From: Steinernema hermaphroditum
Taxonomy: Eukaryota; Nematoda; Chromadorea; Rhabditida; Steinernematidae
DNA length: 64,000 nt
Direction of reading: 5' to 3'
Assembly: GCA_030435675.1 (NCBI GenBank)
Contig: CM059624.1
Coordinates: 4,178,769 to 4,242,768, forward strand
In this document: positions 35,141-46,809 of the stretch, one piece after another
How the letters are laid out: each line of letters starts with the position of its first letter
Numbering within the stretch: position 1 is the first letter of the stretch
The notes under the pieces: model-generated
Databases searched by the model: none
What the model was told of the DNA's origin: nothing
The model's input: the letters and a program-made list of their open reading frames with translations, nothing else
Translations under genes and position numbers: made by a program

Positions 35141-35373
35141 TTAAACAGGCGATATAGCACAGAGTAAACATGTTTGTGCATTTATGTTCCTTGCGCACGT
35201 TCTTTTATCGGTGGGCTCGATGTTCCTGTCCTGTGATAGTGCAAACTCCTCGGCGCACAATTACATACAAAGAATTATGTAGATGTTCTTGAGACACGGC
35301 TGACCTCTTCTGACCTTTTAGCCGAATCGTACTATCGCGTTTTCCATGACCCTCCATCCAATGTTTCAGAGAA

Positions 35374-35994
35374 ATGTCCAGCACCGTCCAGTCGGTGCTC
35401 TTGGTATTCAATCGGATCACCATGGCTATCTCTGGAATTCAGATCTGTCTCTCTATCTTGCTTTACACCATATTAACATTGAGTGATGCGAGGGTAAGCT
35501 TCTTGGACGCGTTCATCCTCAAGATATCAACAATTTTAGTCAATCTCAGCAGATCTCATAGATCCAAAGCTGTTCGCTTTCTCCTTGTCGATGATATCGC
35601 TCACTGAGCTTGTCGGTGCTTTGGTCATGTCTAGGAAAGATCAAAATGATGGAGGTAATCATACCTTCCGTTTTTGGGAACCTCAGATTTAGGCTGCCAA
35701 AAATGGTCGACAACAATATCGTACTTTGTTGCAAATCTCCTTTTGGTTTGGGCCTTTCTTCATCTCGTTGTACTACACACTCGAATCGACTTTCTTGTGC
35801 TCTATACCGGGAATATACGCGTTCTCGAATGGAATCTGACGTTGCTGGAGGTAAGCTCTTATGCAAGAACTACTATGATGTTCTATTCTTAGGCGTCTTT
35901 TCTGGTTTCCATTCTCACTGCCTCTATAACTTTCATCGCTTACGTCCTTCCAGCAGAACATCCAAAGAACTATAAGCTCCTTGACGCTGCTTAG
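35374..35994 (+). CDS. Small four-helix membrane protein, unrecognised
   Basis: Exons 35374-35493, 35540-35654, 35687-35850 and 35893-35994 total 501 bases, 166 residues. A GTTTCAG acceptor four bases before the ATG supports trans-splicing and this start. Four hydrophobic stretches are visible: ITMAISGIQICLSILLYTIL, LFAFSLSMISLTELVGALV, YFVANLLLVWAFLHLVVL and ASFLVSILTASITFIAYVL. There is a short hydrophilic N-terminus and a lysine-containing tail (EHPKNYKLLDAA). The topology resembles MARVEL/tetraspan-type nematode proteins, but no motif identifies it. The third intron is only 32 bases. Confidence 0.65.
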
Positions 35995-36620
35995 CAAGTG
36001 TCGCCTGTTATTTTCGGTCACTTCGGCAATATACTGTTTATACGTTGGTGACAATCTTACCTGGGTGATCTAGTAGTTGAAATACTAGTTACCTAGGCTG
36101 CTTTTCCCACAGTCGTCTCTCAAAGCCTCTCAGAGTCCTTATATATGGCATCGAAGACGATGCTGCAGAAACGGAGGTTGCGAACTCATGGGTGACAATG
36201 GTTCACGGTTCTTGTCTTATAGATCTTAGTACGGACTTCTCAATGTGATCATTGGGGAGAGTTCGGAGAGGGCTCTTTTCAATATTTCTCAAAAGTTCCT
36301 TAAAGAGTACATAGTAATTTTAATATTGTTTACGACTTTTGGTCTCCTTTCCAAGCCGGAGATTCACTGTCACTCCTATGTCCTGCTGTTCTGATGGAGT
36401 TACCAGCTTAGCCCTCGATTGAATTCAGCCTTTGTCTCTTCGATACCCACACAAATGGCACCACTAGACACTCTACTAACATACATTTCTATGCGTTTTT
36501 TGCATGTGCATACTGCCATAGGAGCGTTCTTTAAGGATGTCCACAATTCTTATTTTATCGAATCCCCCAGCAAAGAACAAGTAAACGTAAATCAGCCGTC
36601 GGGAATCATCATCAATTTCT
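35995..36620. other. Intergenic (convergent genes)
   Basis: Lies between the 3' ends of two converging genes; nothing supported. Confidence 0.4.
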
Positions 36621-39600
36621 TTACTTCTTAACGCTAAAGTTCAACGTCCACATGTGGTTCATATCTTTGTTCGTCTTTCCCAGAACGTACACGGCATGAT
36701 CGTCCTGGCCGACATGAAGAACCTTATCAATTTGTTCCTTCCACGAAATGGATTCGGTCACATCGTCGAGCTTCCATTTGCTAAATCTGTGCTATTAGCG
36801 CTGAGCACGTGTCCTTAACCTACTCTAAGTCCAACTTGAAGAACTTGACTTCGTTGAGCTGATTGTACTGAACGATAACAGCGTAGTGGGGGAAGACGAG
36901 AGTCTTGTTTATTCTACTCGTGTTGAGCGCCATCGCCACTTTTGTAGGGACGGTAATTTGGCTCTTTCCGGTTACGGTCATCTTGTCAAGATCGACAGTG
37001 AAGGCGGTGTTTCCTGTATCGCTGATATAGAAGAATTTTGTGCCGTAGATGAAGGCGCTAATGAAGTTTACTGACCCTAAAGTGAAACGTTTCGTTGGGT
37101 GCGGGACCGAGGAAGATACATTTGAAGACCGTATTGGAAGGAAAACCCGATAGTTTGATGAGAGATTTGTCGAGGCTGATGACAGAGAGTTTGGAGGCAT
37201 CCTGGATCACGAGCTTTTCGGAATCAGTGGGCGTCGAACTGAATGCCAAATATGATAATATGAAGCTGATATGGCCATACACTCGCGTCTTTTTGAAGTC
37301 CTTATGTACACAGTAGTAGGCTTTCCTCTTTGTCAAGTCGACTTTGATGCGGAACGTCTTCATTTCGTCGCAGGTTTCGCAAAGAACAAACATGTTCGTG
37401 CCGTCAGAGTAGATTCGGGGGGTCATCTGCAAGATTAAAGCAGTGCATGATACGGTAGTGCACCATCATTGATCAGAAAGTGCACCAGGATGACGTTGTC
37501 AGTGGTAAATAACAAGTGATTTGAAAATCAAGTGGTAGAACGAAAAATTAAATCTCAAAGATGAAGCGTTTTTTTGAAAAACATTACGGGGTAGAGACGA
37601 TGTCAACTGAGCCGGAGCCGAGCCGGCATATCGGGTCCTCTAAAGGTAGAATTGCTTCGCTGACAAATTGCACCCGTAAACATCGTATGAGTCCCAATGT
37701 TCAGTGCAAGTTCAATACAGGGTGTCCCAAAAGTTCGGATAAGTGAAAAAACAGTTATATCTCAAGCCCCACAGAACCAAATTCAACGCTTTTAAGCTCT
37801 AACTACTCGTACACTCCTGCCGAATCATAATATCACAATACTTGTTCGAAATGTCCTCCCTTCGCGGCGATGCAGGTCTGAAGACGCATGGGGTTCAGGT
37901 CGACGTTGCGCGTGGTCACTTTTGGGTTCATTTCCTTCCAGGCTTCTTTCAGTGTGCGCTTCAAGGCTTCGTTGGTTCCGATTCGGGTTCCTGAGATCTT
38001 GTTCTCTAGGATTGACCACACAGAGAAATCCAGAGGATTGAGATCAAGGGAATATGGAGGCCAAAATGTTCTTCTCTCAGACTGCCGGAGCAGACGCCGG
38101 AGTCCATTTCACTGGGTCATGGGTCATTTCAAGGTCCTCTTCGCACTGTGGCCTGGCGCATCGTGCTGGTGATACATGTACTGGTTTCCATAAGTGTTCT
38201 TCTTCGCGTAGGGCTTCACCACGCCTTCGAGAGCTTTCCTCTGGTAGGATTCAGCGTTCAAAAGTTCCTTCTGCTCGAAAAAATGGAGCTCCGTGTTTCC
38301 CAGGGCCGATACTCCAGCCTAAACCATTACGGATTTGGCAAAATGGCTCTTTTAGACTTTAACGGTCTTCGGTGAGCCTTTCTGCAGCCATTCGCGATGA
38401 TTCTGGCTGTTCCGGAGCGGTTCCACTGTGAAAATCTTTTCATCAGAGAACATGATCTACCGATGCTTGCCAACCGCAACCAAGCGCTTCATTTCTAGGC
38501 ATTCTTCAACCTTCTTTGGCCTTCATGTCGTCCGTGAGGAGCTGTCCTTTGGCCTACTTGTAGGGAAACACCTGCAGATCATTCTTCAGAATTCGATGGA
38601 CGGAGGATTTGCCAATTCCGTGCGATTTCGCGAGCTTCTTTGTTGAACGAACCGGATTTCGCTGAAGTTTGTCTTTGATCGCTTTTCTGATCGCTGCGGT
38701 CCTTGCCGTCTTCGGTCTTCCGCTTCGAGGCTTGTCCTTGAGGTCCCCTGTCACTTGGTATCGGTCAATGATACGCTTGACGGTCGTCAGATACAATTTC
38801 AGCCTCTTCACAATCTCCGGTTTCTTCTTTCCCAACTTGTAAAGGGTTTGTAACAGCGCTGAGGGTTTCTTCTTTGGTCATTTTCTTGTGGAATATCGGC
38901 TCAATAACAGAAAATAACAGCATGTTCTAGTCCAGAATAACGTGTAGAACACGAATATATCAAGAAACACAAAAAACAACGAAAATAAATTCAACAAAAA
39001 CATGATAGAAAAAATTTATCCGAACTTTTGGGACACCCTGTATAAATGAAGTTCATTTTGCCCATTTCATCTGCCTTGCTCTAAAATGGTGAGATTGGCT
39101 CAATTATGTAACTGCAACGCGTTATCTTTTGTGCGCCTTCCCACCGGAGAGAGAAAATGAACTCGGGCCCCAGGTACCAACTACCAAGGATCGTACATCT
39201 GAAAGTGACCCCTTGAATAGCCCCTAGTATTTTAGGGTCGGACGTGTTCCCTCTTTATGCTCGTTGACCGTCTCAGGCACCATTGTCGAAGTGCGACTTT
39301 TCATATTTGGCCTCTATTTCCGGCAAACCGTCAAGATATCGTCAAAACTTCACTGAAAAGAGAGTATCAAGGCCACCTTCTTTCCAAAATCTGAGCCGAC
39401 ATGCGCTTTACGATATTTTATGCTACATAATATAGTCACGTTTGATACGGTACACGCGTTCCAAATGATTTCCAAAATGACACTATGGAATATGACACTG
39501 ATATAAATGGTGTGCAAGCTGAACACACTCCAATCTTAAGTTTTAAAATTTCATTGTGACTCGATTCAATGGAGTCAAGACAATTTTCAATTTCAAGTCG

Positions 39601-39875
39601 CGTGATTGTGAAATTTCGAATGATACAAGTAACTTACACAATATCTGTGACACTCCCCGCAGGGCTTCAAATTGAGCAGGTTCACATTGTACAACTTGTT
39701 CTTCTCGGAATCGTAGATCTGAATCCGTAGCTCGAGAATACTCCTTAAACGACCTGGTCAGCACGTACAATCGCTAAGGTGCAAACCTTTCCAAATAGGC
39801 GGAATACAAACAGTGGTCCTTAACGATAAAGGAGCCATTCATCTCGCCGGGAAATTTCGTCTCGATCGCCTTCAT
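36621..39875 (-). CDS. N-domain protein (unrecognised domain), RING-less member, with a mariner in an intron
   Basis: Exons 39875-39787, 39743-39638, 37426-37108, 37076-36824 and 36786-36621 total 933 bases, 310 residues. The N-terminus (GEMNGSFIVKDHCLYSAYLER) aligns with the starts of the genes at 43744 (ALRGEFLTTDDCVYMIYFFKE) and 60788 (TFGGFVVLADCIYSMTF). The body is rich in short strands with alternating hydrophobics (RIQIYDSEKNKLYNVNL, FRIKVDLTKRKAYYC, FFYISDTGNTAFTVDLDK, HAVYVLGKTNKDMNHMWTL). A beta-propeller-like fold is a guess. The second intron holds a 1.3-kb mariner. The third intron would be only 31 bases. Unlike its paralogs this gene stops before any RING. An ATG at 40046 in the same frame is an alternative start. 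Confidence 0.65.
37718..39040 (-). mobile_element. Mariner-family transposon A, defective
   Basis: Terminal inverted repeats CAGGGTGTCCCAAAAGTTCG (37718) and its complement (to 39040), about 26 bases, are flanked by TA on both sides. The 1323-base element encodes a transposase in the minus direction and sits in intron 2 of the N-domain gene, same orientation. Confidence 0.93.
37840..38883 (-). pseudogene. Mariner transposase pseudogene
   Basis: From the ATG at 38883 the frame shifts once, then encodes paired helix-turn-helix regions (KRLKLYLTTVKRIIDRYQ, RSTKKLAKSHGIGKSSVHRIL). The catalytic acidic residues are still readable across frames: SDEKIF, then QHDAPGHS, then YSLDLNPLDFSVW, spaced as in DD34D mariner enzymes. 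Several in-frame stops and frameshifts interrupt it, so it is inactive. Confidence 0.85.
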
Positions 39876-40787
39876 GACCGGATCTTTTGATCTGGTTGCG
39901 AACAAAAGCCGAATAATAGCCAAAGGAACGGCGGGCGGTGTTTGCGACGGCACGTGTTCCGATCTGATCGATCTTCCGATGGCCATCAACAGCCGAGAGT
40001 AGTCCCCCAACTTGATGTTTGGTGGCATCAGGTGGTTGGCCACCATGAGTAGATTTCATACTTAAACACCCCACCCCCCTATTATGCCAGAAAACTGCCA
40101 GTTTGTGTATATCTCTCTCTTATGCAACTTATTGAAGCTGAAAGCTCGAAAGCACTTAAAATATTCCAGCAGTTTTAAACATGAACTGGAGAAGATCACA
40201 TATCAACGAAAAACGGAGGAGTTCCTCTTAATCAGCGGAGCGGTCAGCTGGCCGCCGCCGTCGCTTTCATCCAGCGATCTAAGAATAGGACAGCGCATGG
40301 GATGGGGTGTAAAAAGCGGAAGGTGTAAGGGATTGTTGCAAAAACAACTTTGAAGATCTGCATACAGGAAGATGGAGTTGTTTGATATTCACAAGAGTTG
40401 ACACGAGAGCCTACAATAACCATAACAACCTTCTATTTTTACCTTATGAGATTCGTATCAAGTGCATTCTGAGTGCTCTATTTGGTGTTTCCGTTTTGTA
40501 TTTAGACGAGGTCTACGTCTAATCCTAATGTTCTGCTAGAGTTACCCCGTAGAAAGCTCTACTATATATCTGCAAGAACCACTGCATTTTTCACAACACC
40601 GTGGTCTACAGTAATCCAGACGAAAAGATTCTGAATCTATTTTCGTCTTGGCAGCCTCCAGACGAAAAGATCCTTAATATGCGAATTTACAATTCCCACT
40701 TTCGAGAAAAAGGGGCGAAAAAGTCTCCACGTCAGCCTGAGAAGCTCCATAAAAAGCGTCGCCACGGCCTGAGATCCCACAACCAAG
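39876..40787. other. Intergenic, right part is the peptide-gene promoter arm
   Basis: From about 40600 the sequence is the upstream arm shared with the peptide copies at 50 and 51 kb. The left part has no supported feature. Confidence 0.4.
40748..40757 (+). promoter_or_regulatory. TATA-like box of peptide gene A1
   Basis: CATAAAAAGC lies 40 bases before the ATG, inside a block (CCTGAGAAGCTCC, CATAAAAAGCGTCGCC) conserved in all four peptide genes. A TTCGAGAA palindrome, a two-unit heat-shock-type site, lies about 45 bases further upstream in three of the four. Confidence 0.5.
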
Positions 40788-41009
40788 ATGCGATCCCTCC
40801 ACCTTCTTCTGCTCCTCGTCGCCTTCGTCGCCTTCTCCATGGCCGCCCCTCCGTGCCACTGGAAGATCTGTGTCCAGAGGCTCTACGCCGGTGGCAGCAT
40901 GTACGACTGTCCCCACGAGTGCCGCGCGTATCTCTACAGCCACTTCCTCCAGAACTACGACCCTCGCCATGAAGATTCCTACTTGGGCAGTGCCTACCCG
41001 GAATATTAA
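40788..41009 (+). CDS. Secreted four-cysteine peptide, copy A1 (73 aa)
   Basis: An intronless frame. Residues 1-19 form a classical signal peptide (MRSLHLLLLLVAFVAFSMA) with likely cleavage before APPC. The mature peptide of about 54 residues has a C-x4-C-x12-C-x3-C pattern (CHWKIC to CPHEC) and an acidic, tyrosine-rich tail ending AYPEY. Two disulfides are likely. The protein is identical to copy A2 (50913-51134) and close to B1 and B2. The stop codon is followed by AATAGA where the B genes have AATAAA. A TATA-like box sits 40 bases before the ATG. I recognise no known family; secretion is inferred from the signal peptide. Confidence 0.8.
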   Translation: MRSLHLLLLLVAFVAFSMAAPPCHWKICVQRLYAGGSMYDCPHECRAYLYSHFLQNYDPRHEDSYLGSAYPEY

Positions 41010-41596
41010 TAGAAACGGTGTCTTCTAGCAGATTCTAACGTGATTCTAAATGCTGATAAAGTTTCACAATGAGAGATTTGAGAGATGAGACCTAATGTCA
41101 CAGTCAGAGACGCTGAGAAAGGGGCGCTTCCAGAGCTTCTGGTAGAAGAAGGTTTCACAGTGAACTATAGAGCAGTGGAACGCAGATTACAATGCCCACA
41201 AAGATCGAAAAATCGAAGAGTGCTATCATCATTTTGAGCAGAAAGGGCACGCAAGACGCCAACAGCAGCCCACGTTCAACTGAATATTGCTTCCATCGGA
41301 TGCAACTGTTCTGGTGAAGTTTTTCAGTGTTTGGAAGGTTCTGCTTCGAGCATCACATAGACGTTGCTGGCAGATTCCATGTCATGTGCAACAGAAACCT
41401 TTTGAAACCCGATCAAATTCGGTTCCGTTATCTGCAAAATAATGCGCTTCATTAATTCAGAGGCTATTGTTGCCCTGAGATCGTGAAAGTGCCTCTTTCT
41501 CAGCGTCTTTGACTGTGGCATTATGCCTTGAATGTACGGCATAACTTTATCAGCGTTTAGAATCACATTAGAATCTTCTAGAAGACATCGTTTTTA

Positions 41597-41827
41597 TTAA
41601 TATTCCGGGTAAGCACGGTCCAAGTAGGAACCGTAGGAATCTTCATAGCGAGGGTTGTAGTTCTGGAGGAAGTGGCTGTAGAGATACGCGCGGCACTCGT
41701 GGGGACAGTCGTACATGCTGCCACCGGCGTAGAGCCTCTGGACGCAGGTCTTCCAGTGGCACGGAGGGGCGGCCATAGAGAAGGCGACGAAGGCGACGAG
41801 GAGCAAAAGAAGGTGGAGGGATCGCAT
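41597..41827 (-). CDS. Secreted four-cysteine peptide, copy B1 (76 aa)
   Basis: Intronless, tail-to-tail with A1. It has the same signal peptide and cysteine spacing; a threonine replaces isoleucine before the second cysteine (CHWKTC). The tail is three residues longer (DSYGSYLDRAYPEY) than in the A type. It differs from B2 (50096-50326) at four residues. The stop codon overlaps an AATAAA poly-A signal, and TTCTAGAAGATTC, a perfect three-unit heat-shock-type element, follows within about 15 bases. Upstream homology to the other copies ends just before the GTGAAAAAGTC block, so this copy has a shorter shared promoter. Confidence 0.8.
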   Translation of the reverse strand: MRSLHLLLLLVAFVAFSMAAPPCHWKTCVQRLYAGGSMYDCPHECRAYLYSHFLQNYNPRYEDSYGSYLDRAYPEY

Positions 41828-42144
41828 TTTGGCTGTGGGGTCTCAGGCCGTGGCGACGCTTTTTATGGAGCTTCTCAGGCTGACGTGGAGACTTTTTCAC
41901 CCCGATTATACAAAGCGTGCACAGCATCACAAGGACTTCAGTCCTATGGGGAAGGGTGAAAACCGTGATGAAGAATCATAGTTTGCAAACGAGTGTCAGT
42001 CACTAACTCCTATGTGAACGGGTTCGATCACATGTCATCTTCATTTATTCATTTCCACTGTAACGTTTCTCCTCTTTCAGCTCGCTGATTATCGATTTGT
42101 ACTGCCCTCAAAGGAACGTTTTTAACAGTAGGCGTGTGAATATG

Positions 42145-42413
42145 TTAATACACTTTGGACGACTCACGCAGCCACTCATCGGCGGCGAGACGAATCACAC
42201 CCTTTCCATCAGCCAGACGATGAAAAAGCCGATATCGTTGCACAAACGGTTTCGCAAAGTGCGTCCGTTGTCCGTCTCGCAAAGGCACTGTCACCTCGTT
42301 ATTCCAATGAAAACATTTCACGCCGCCTCCAACGGCCTTATTTTGATCTTGGCAAAATGTGCTTCCGTGTTGCAGCCCACCCAAAGCTCGGTGGCAACCA
42401 TTATGCCCTTTTC
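42145..42413 (-). CDS. Unrecognised exon-like ORF
   Basis: After a CGACCTTAG acceptor the minus strand is open for about 90 codons to a stop. The protein text looks genuine: GCHRALGGLQHGSTFCQDQ, VKCFHWNNEVTVPL, FAKPFVQRYRLFHRLADG. It has paired Cys and Trp and no low complexity. No upstream exon is obvious. It could be the last exon of a gene or a fragment. Confidence 0.35.
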
Positions 42414-42420
42414 TCGCTAA

Positions 42421-43743
42421 GGTCGAATATTAATAAGCTTGCGTGCCCCTTTTACTGTCGATCCGATCGGCGCGCACCGGCATTACAACGTGTTGTGCAG
42501 ACGGAGGCGACGAGCCAGACGACTTCCTTCGTTTAGCATCACGTGTCGCGACACCGATTACGCGCTAACGACCGTTCGGGCGTCGTCGCGCCGCTTCCAG
42601 CTGCGTTGGCGGCGGAAGACCGTATGTAGATTTGTTTACTCCATTGAGGGACGAGGTTGGCACCAACAGTTCCGATACAGGGGGTGTTGCTTTTTGGGTT
42701 TTATAGCTGGGAAAAACGTCGGATCGAACGTTCGTTCCAAAGCAGTTGGGTGGTTGGGGAAGCTGATTGTGGCTGGAATAGATCTCTAGCTTTTTGGTGC
42801 TTATTGAGTGGTGAGAAATGTTCTGGAAGGAAGAGTGCTATCGAGCCATGGGCTACGGCAATGGCTATACCTAAGTATTTTTCAAAGCAGCGTTGAAACT
42901 TTGAGATGGTTTAATGTTTTGATATCGTCATGGCTCAGTTGTTATATCTCTAGCAAGTTGTTTTCTCTCTTTTGCAGCTATTTTTTTTTCTGTTTCTTTT
43001 CTTATCAACAACAACCGAAGTGTTCAAAAGGGACGACAACAATTTAGCTATGTCTTTTGCCTGCAATATTTCGACTCGTAACTCAACGACCACTTCCCCT
43101 ACTGATGCCGGGGTAGTTGAGAAATCATTTCTTATTTAATTCGTTACTATCTACAACGGACGACGAGTCGATAAATAGGTCGTAGAATAATAGACCGAAC
43201 TGTAATGGTGCAGGTCTGACCTCGATTAAAAGTGTAGAGTATCCACATATGTTTGTTTTGTGTAGTTTTAATTGCCCCACTATCTTCAGAGGTCTAAAAC
43301 GGGAAAGACTTCTGGAACATTCTTGGTCTATTGGTCTTAGAATATATGAGATATAGAGAAAAGTAGGTAGGATAAGGTTGGATAAGTGTATCGAACTCGG
43401 ATACAAGCCCATTATGAGCGATCTACCGTATATCGGACCTCAATTTGCTACTCAATATAGCCCATTTGCCCAATTTTATGAAGTCACAATTGTTATTCTA
43501 TCTCCACGGGACTAAAATTGGAAAGACTGTGGAAGAATACAGTATAGTGAAGAAGGATTCTTGATGTATTGGCTATATGAGATATAGAGAACCGTAGGTA
43601 GAATAGGCTAGAATCTGTGTATTGAAATCTAACTCCTAAAATAATCTTAATGATCTGTCTATTTCGTATCTCTTGCCGGAAGTGACTACTAAATTTCGCG
43701 AACATCTCGTGATGCTCTACTAAACTTCCACCATTGCTGCAGG
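42421..43743. other. Intergenic
   Basis: No supported gene. A CTGCAG acceptor at the right edge precedes the start of the next gene. Confidence 0.4.
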
Positions 43744-46700
43744 ATGGCCCTATTCAAAGAGGGCAAAGACGACATGCCGGCCCTTCGAGGAGAGTTCCTC
43801 ACCACAGACGATTGTGTCTACATGATCTACTTCTTCAAAGAGCAAGTTCCTTCGCTAGTCTCTTTCATGCACTCCTTTCCAGAGACACAACTAATGGATA
43901 CATCGAACTTCAAAGTTTGACCCATACTCGAAAGAATGATAAGCTGAAGTGCGCCGATCTGAGTGAATTCCGATATCAGCCTGTAAGGCCTTCTGTCACT
44001 GTCGATCTCTTACTGTATTAAGGTGATGCTGTACGAGCATAAAGACGAAATTCGCCTTTTCACGGTCGGCGACAAAATCAAGTGCTTCAAATTCAACTTC
44101 GACGTCTCGACGCTCAGTGCGAGTTTGGAGTTAAAGACGGAGATCGATTACAACTGGGCGTAGGTTCGGCTTCTTAGAAGAGTGATCAGAGTGCCCTTCA
44201 GGAATCACGGGGGCAGATTCTACAGGTTCTCCAAGAATCTTCTCGCCAATATCCCCGCAGAAGAGTTTTACGTGTTCAGTACAGCCGATGAAAAGCTCAC
44301 CAAAATCCGTCTTCCTCAGAATTACCGCCGCCCAGGTAAGACGCCTATTTGACGTGATCATCATGTTGTGACCATCTAGGCTGCTTGTGTGCCTATCTTG
44401 AGACGAACAAGTACGTGTTCATCGATGGCAAGATGAAGAAGCAGATTTCCGTTGACTTAAATGACACTTCGAAAGTTGAAGTCGTCAAACTACAACGTTC
44501 TTTGAAGCTTCGATTTCGTAAACGTCGCAACCTCGGCATGGCCTTTGCCGCCATATACAGTCATCGCGTTTTCATCGCAACCAAAAGGGGCTACTTCTTG
44601 GAGTTCGATAAAGTGTATGCTCGATGCTCGACGATGCCTTTTCAATCGATGTTACAGAACAAAACAACTTCGAGAGGTCACGACGGAGCTGAGTCAGGCA
44701 ACCCTGATCTGCCTCTCCAAAATTATATACACGTTCTCGCAGAACTCGAACGGGCTTTATATTTCGGGGGATTCGGTTCCGCCGAGTTACTACAAGGCGA
44801 CTGTTTGGATGATGCATCCCACGAAGGCGAGACTGACTGCGCACCATATCATTGAGGAACTCTGTCTTGACGAGGAGAAGGTAGGTCATAAGAGTGCTAG
44901 GTGGAAGATGTTCTGAAAAAGGCGCCGTTTTGTTGGGTTTAAGGTCGGAAATTTATCGGAACCAACCAACAACAAGCTCTAATAACAAACAAATTGTTCT
45001 TTAAATGTGCTCCGGAGATGGAGTTTATCTGATTTTATCGCCTTTTATGTGCCTTAGATCTCTTGCGGACTGATCTATCTTTTGGATCAGCAAAGTTTAT
45101 CCTCTATATCTCACACTTGTCTCCAATGATTGAAAGCAGTGGCGGTTCAGCTGTATCGAAAGATGCTTTAGTGTCTGAATGGAATGGTGCTCACGAAATG
45201 GTTTGGGTACAAAAACTTCGGTGCTTCCATTCCGAGTTTTGGCCGTCCCTAAATACTTTGCTATTAGAGCCAACCAGTGAACGGCTTTGAATGAACTAAC
45301 TTTCCGCAGCTGACATAACATTTACGTAAAATCCCATGCTTCAGCTTTTAGTTTAAATTTTTTTCTCGAAAATTTAGATATTTTTCGGTGATATCATTGT
45401 CCCTAGACAGAGGTAGATAGTGTCCAAATGCAGCTTCAGAGACATGTTTATACATGATGTACCAAAAGAGTTAACACGGGACAGACTATCTTCAGGTCTG
45501 TTCAAAATAAAATATTTCTATAAAGTTAATAAAGTTCAAGAAATAAGAACATCGAAAAGTTTTCTTCATATTTTTGTATAACAAAAGGAAATACTTAAAG
45601 TATGTGTGACTTTAGAATGTGACTTTTCCCCATTTTCCTTCTGTGACCGACATACATGTATAGAGGGAACTCGCTAGTTACCACATCACACGCATCTTCG
45701 GAGAAAGCCGTGAACATTGCTACTCGGAAGATACATACGCTAACCCGTTTTCATCACCCCAAACATATACATTCCGCTTTATAGGAGCCTGTTCACCCCA
45801 CTGAAGAGCCAACATGTCCCATTTGCTACGACGTCTATCTCGACCCCAAAATTTTGTCCAATTGTGGTCACACCATCTGCGGAAGATGTGCATCCATGTC
45901 TATCATCTATGAGGGTTTAAGCTTGAAGAAGAACGTAGTCTCGTGCCCTATCTGCCGAGCGCGGACGGTTGTGAAGAAAGATGGTGACTTGCCCACGAAC
46001 TGGGCACTGAAAGGAAAGACTCTTTCCCGGTTCATGTGGAAGATCGAAGATATTTTAGATGCGGTCCTCTTCATCGACTCTCGAGAGGATCCAGTGGTTT
46101 GTCCTTCTTGCGATGCACAGGTCCACGACGGCCAAATGTTCGATTGTGCGAAATGTGCAAAGAAGGAGAAAGCGCACGAGGTGGGCATGTGGATCGGGGG
46201 GCCACCGATTTACCCCTCATTCTAGAAACTGATTTGCGGTTCATGTGCCGTCAACAACCACAAGAATCACATCAAACAGGTCAGAAAGACGGAGCTGGTC
46301 CCGCAGCACAAGAAGGAAACGGTCATCAACATGTTGCGAACGAAGAAGGCGAATCTCGTCGAGGCCGAGAAGATGCCTGTCGGCGCTATCCACTTCTACA
46401 ACAGTGTAATCGATCCAGAAGTGGCAGCATGATATAACTGCTGCTATTTCAGAAGCTCGGATTGCATTTGGAGAAAATCGACAACGCTATTAATCGACTC
46501 GAAAATGCAAAGATCGCTACAAGGATCATGGTTAAGCGGCTCCTAATAGGATTGGAGAGGGCTGAGAATTATATGCTTCAGGTAGGCTGTATCTAGAGTT
46601 CCTGGAAAGGCTACCAATACCCAGGAGGCCCCTCACCCTAAAATTTCCTAAAGAAGATACCCAAAACCGTGTTTTGCTCCAGATCTATAGAAAGCAATCA

Positions 46701-46809
46701 AATCAAAAGACGCCCATTTCAGGAAAAGCAAAGGAAAATGAAGGAGGCGAAGAAGCGAACCAACCCAGTGGGGGTTATTTCCAAGAGACCGACCAGCACT
46801 CTCCGTTAG
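43744..46809 (+). CDS. N-domain fused to RING, B-box-like zinc finger and coiled coil
   Basis: Eleven exons: 43744-43845, 43885-43914, 44023-44159, 44202-44335, 44380-44614, 44658-44880, 45785-46013, 46059-46180, 46226-46405, 46453-46581, 46723-46809. They sum to 1608 bases, 535 residues. Residues 1-287 form the strand-rich N-domain shared with 36621-39875 and 60788-63985. A phase-0 intron of 904 bases leads to a RING (CPICYDVYLDPKILSNCGHTICGRC, shown here as separate halves CPICYDV and CGHTICGRC, then CPICRAR), a PTNWALK linker and a B-box-like finger (CPSCDAQ, CAKC, ICGSC, NHKNH). A basic coiled coil ends it (KQRKMKEAKKR). RING proteins are usually E3 ubiquitin ligases. The intron at 46014 begins GA instead of GT. 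Exon 2 is short and less certain, as is the joining across the long intron. Confidence 0.65.

Larger units (their letters stand above)
40590..41905. repeat. Peptide module 1: inverted duplication (A right, B left)
   Basis: Two inverted arms each carry a secreted peptide gene with its core promoter, tail to tail. The downstream sequences of the two genes (for example CACAGTCAGAGACGCTGAGA) are also recognisably homologous. The entire module reappears in reverse orientation at 49990-51300. Confidence 0.85.

Noticed and set aside
40674..40970. Frames antisense and shifted over the peptide genes
   Set aside because: Shadows of the peptide coding sequence; they lack a signal peptide or splice support.
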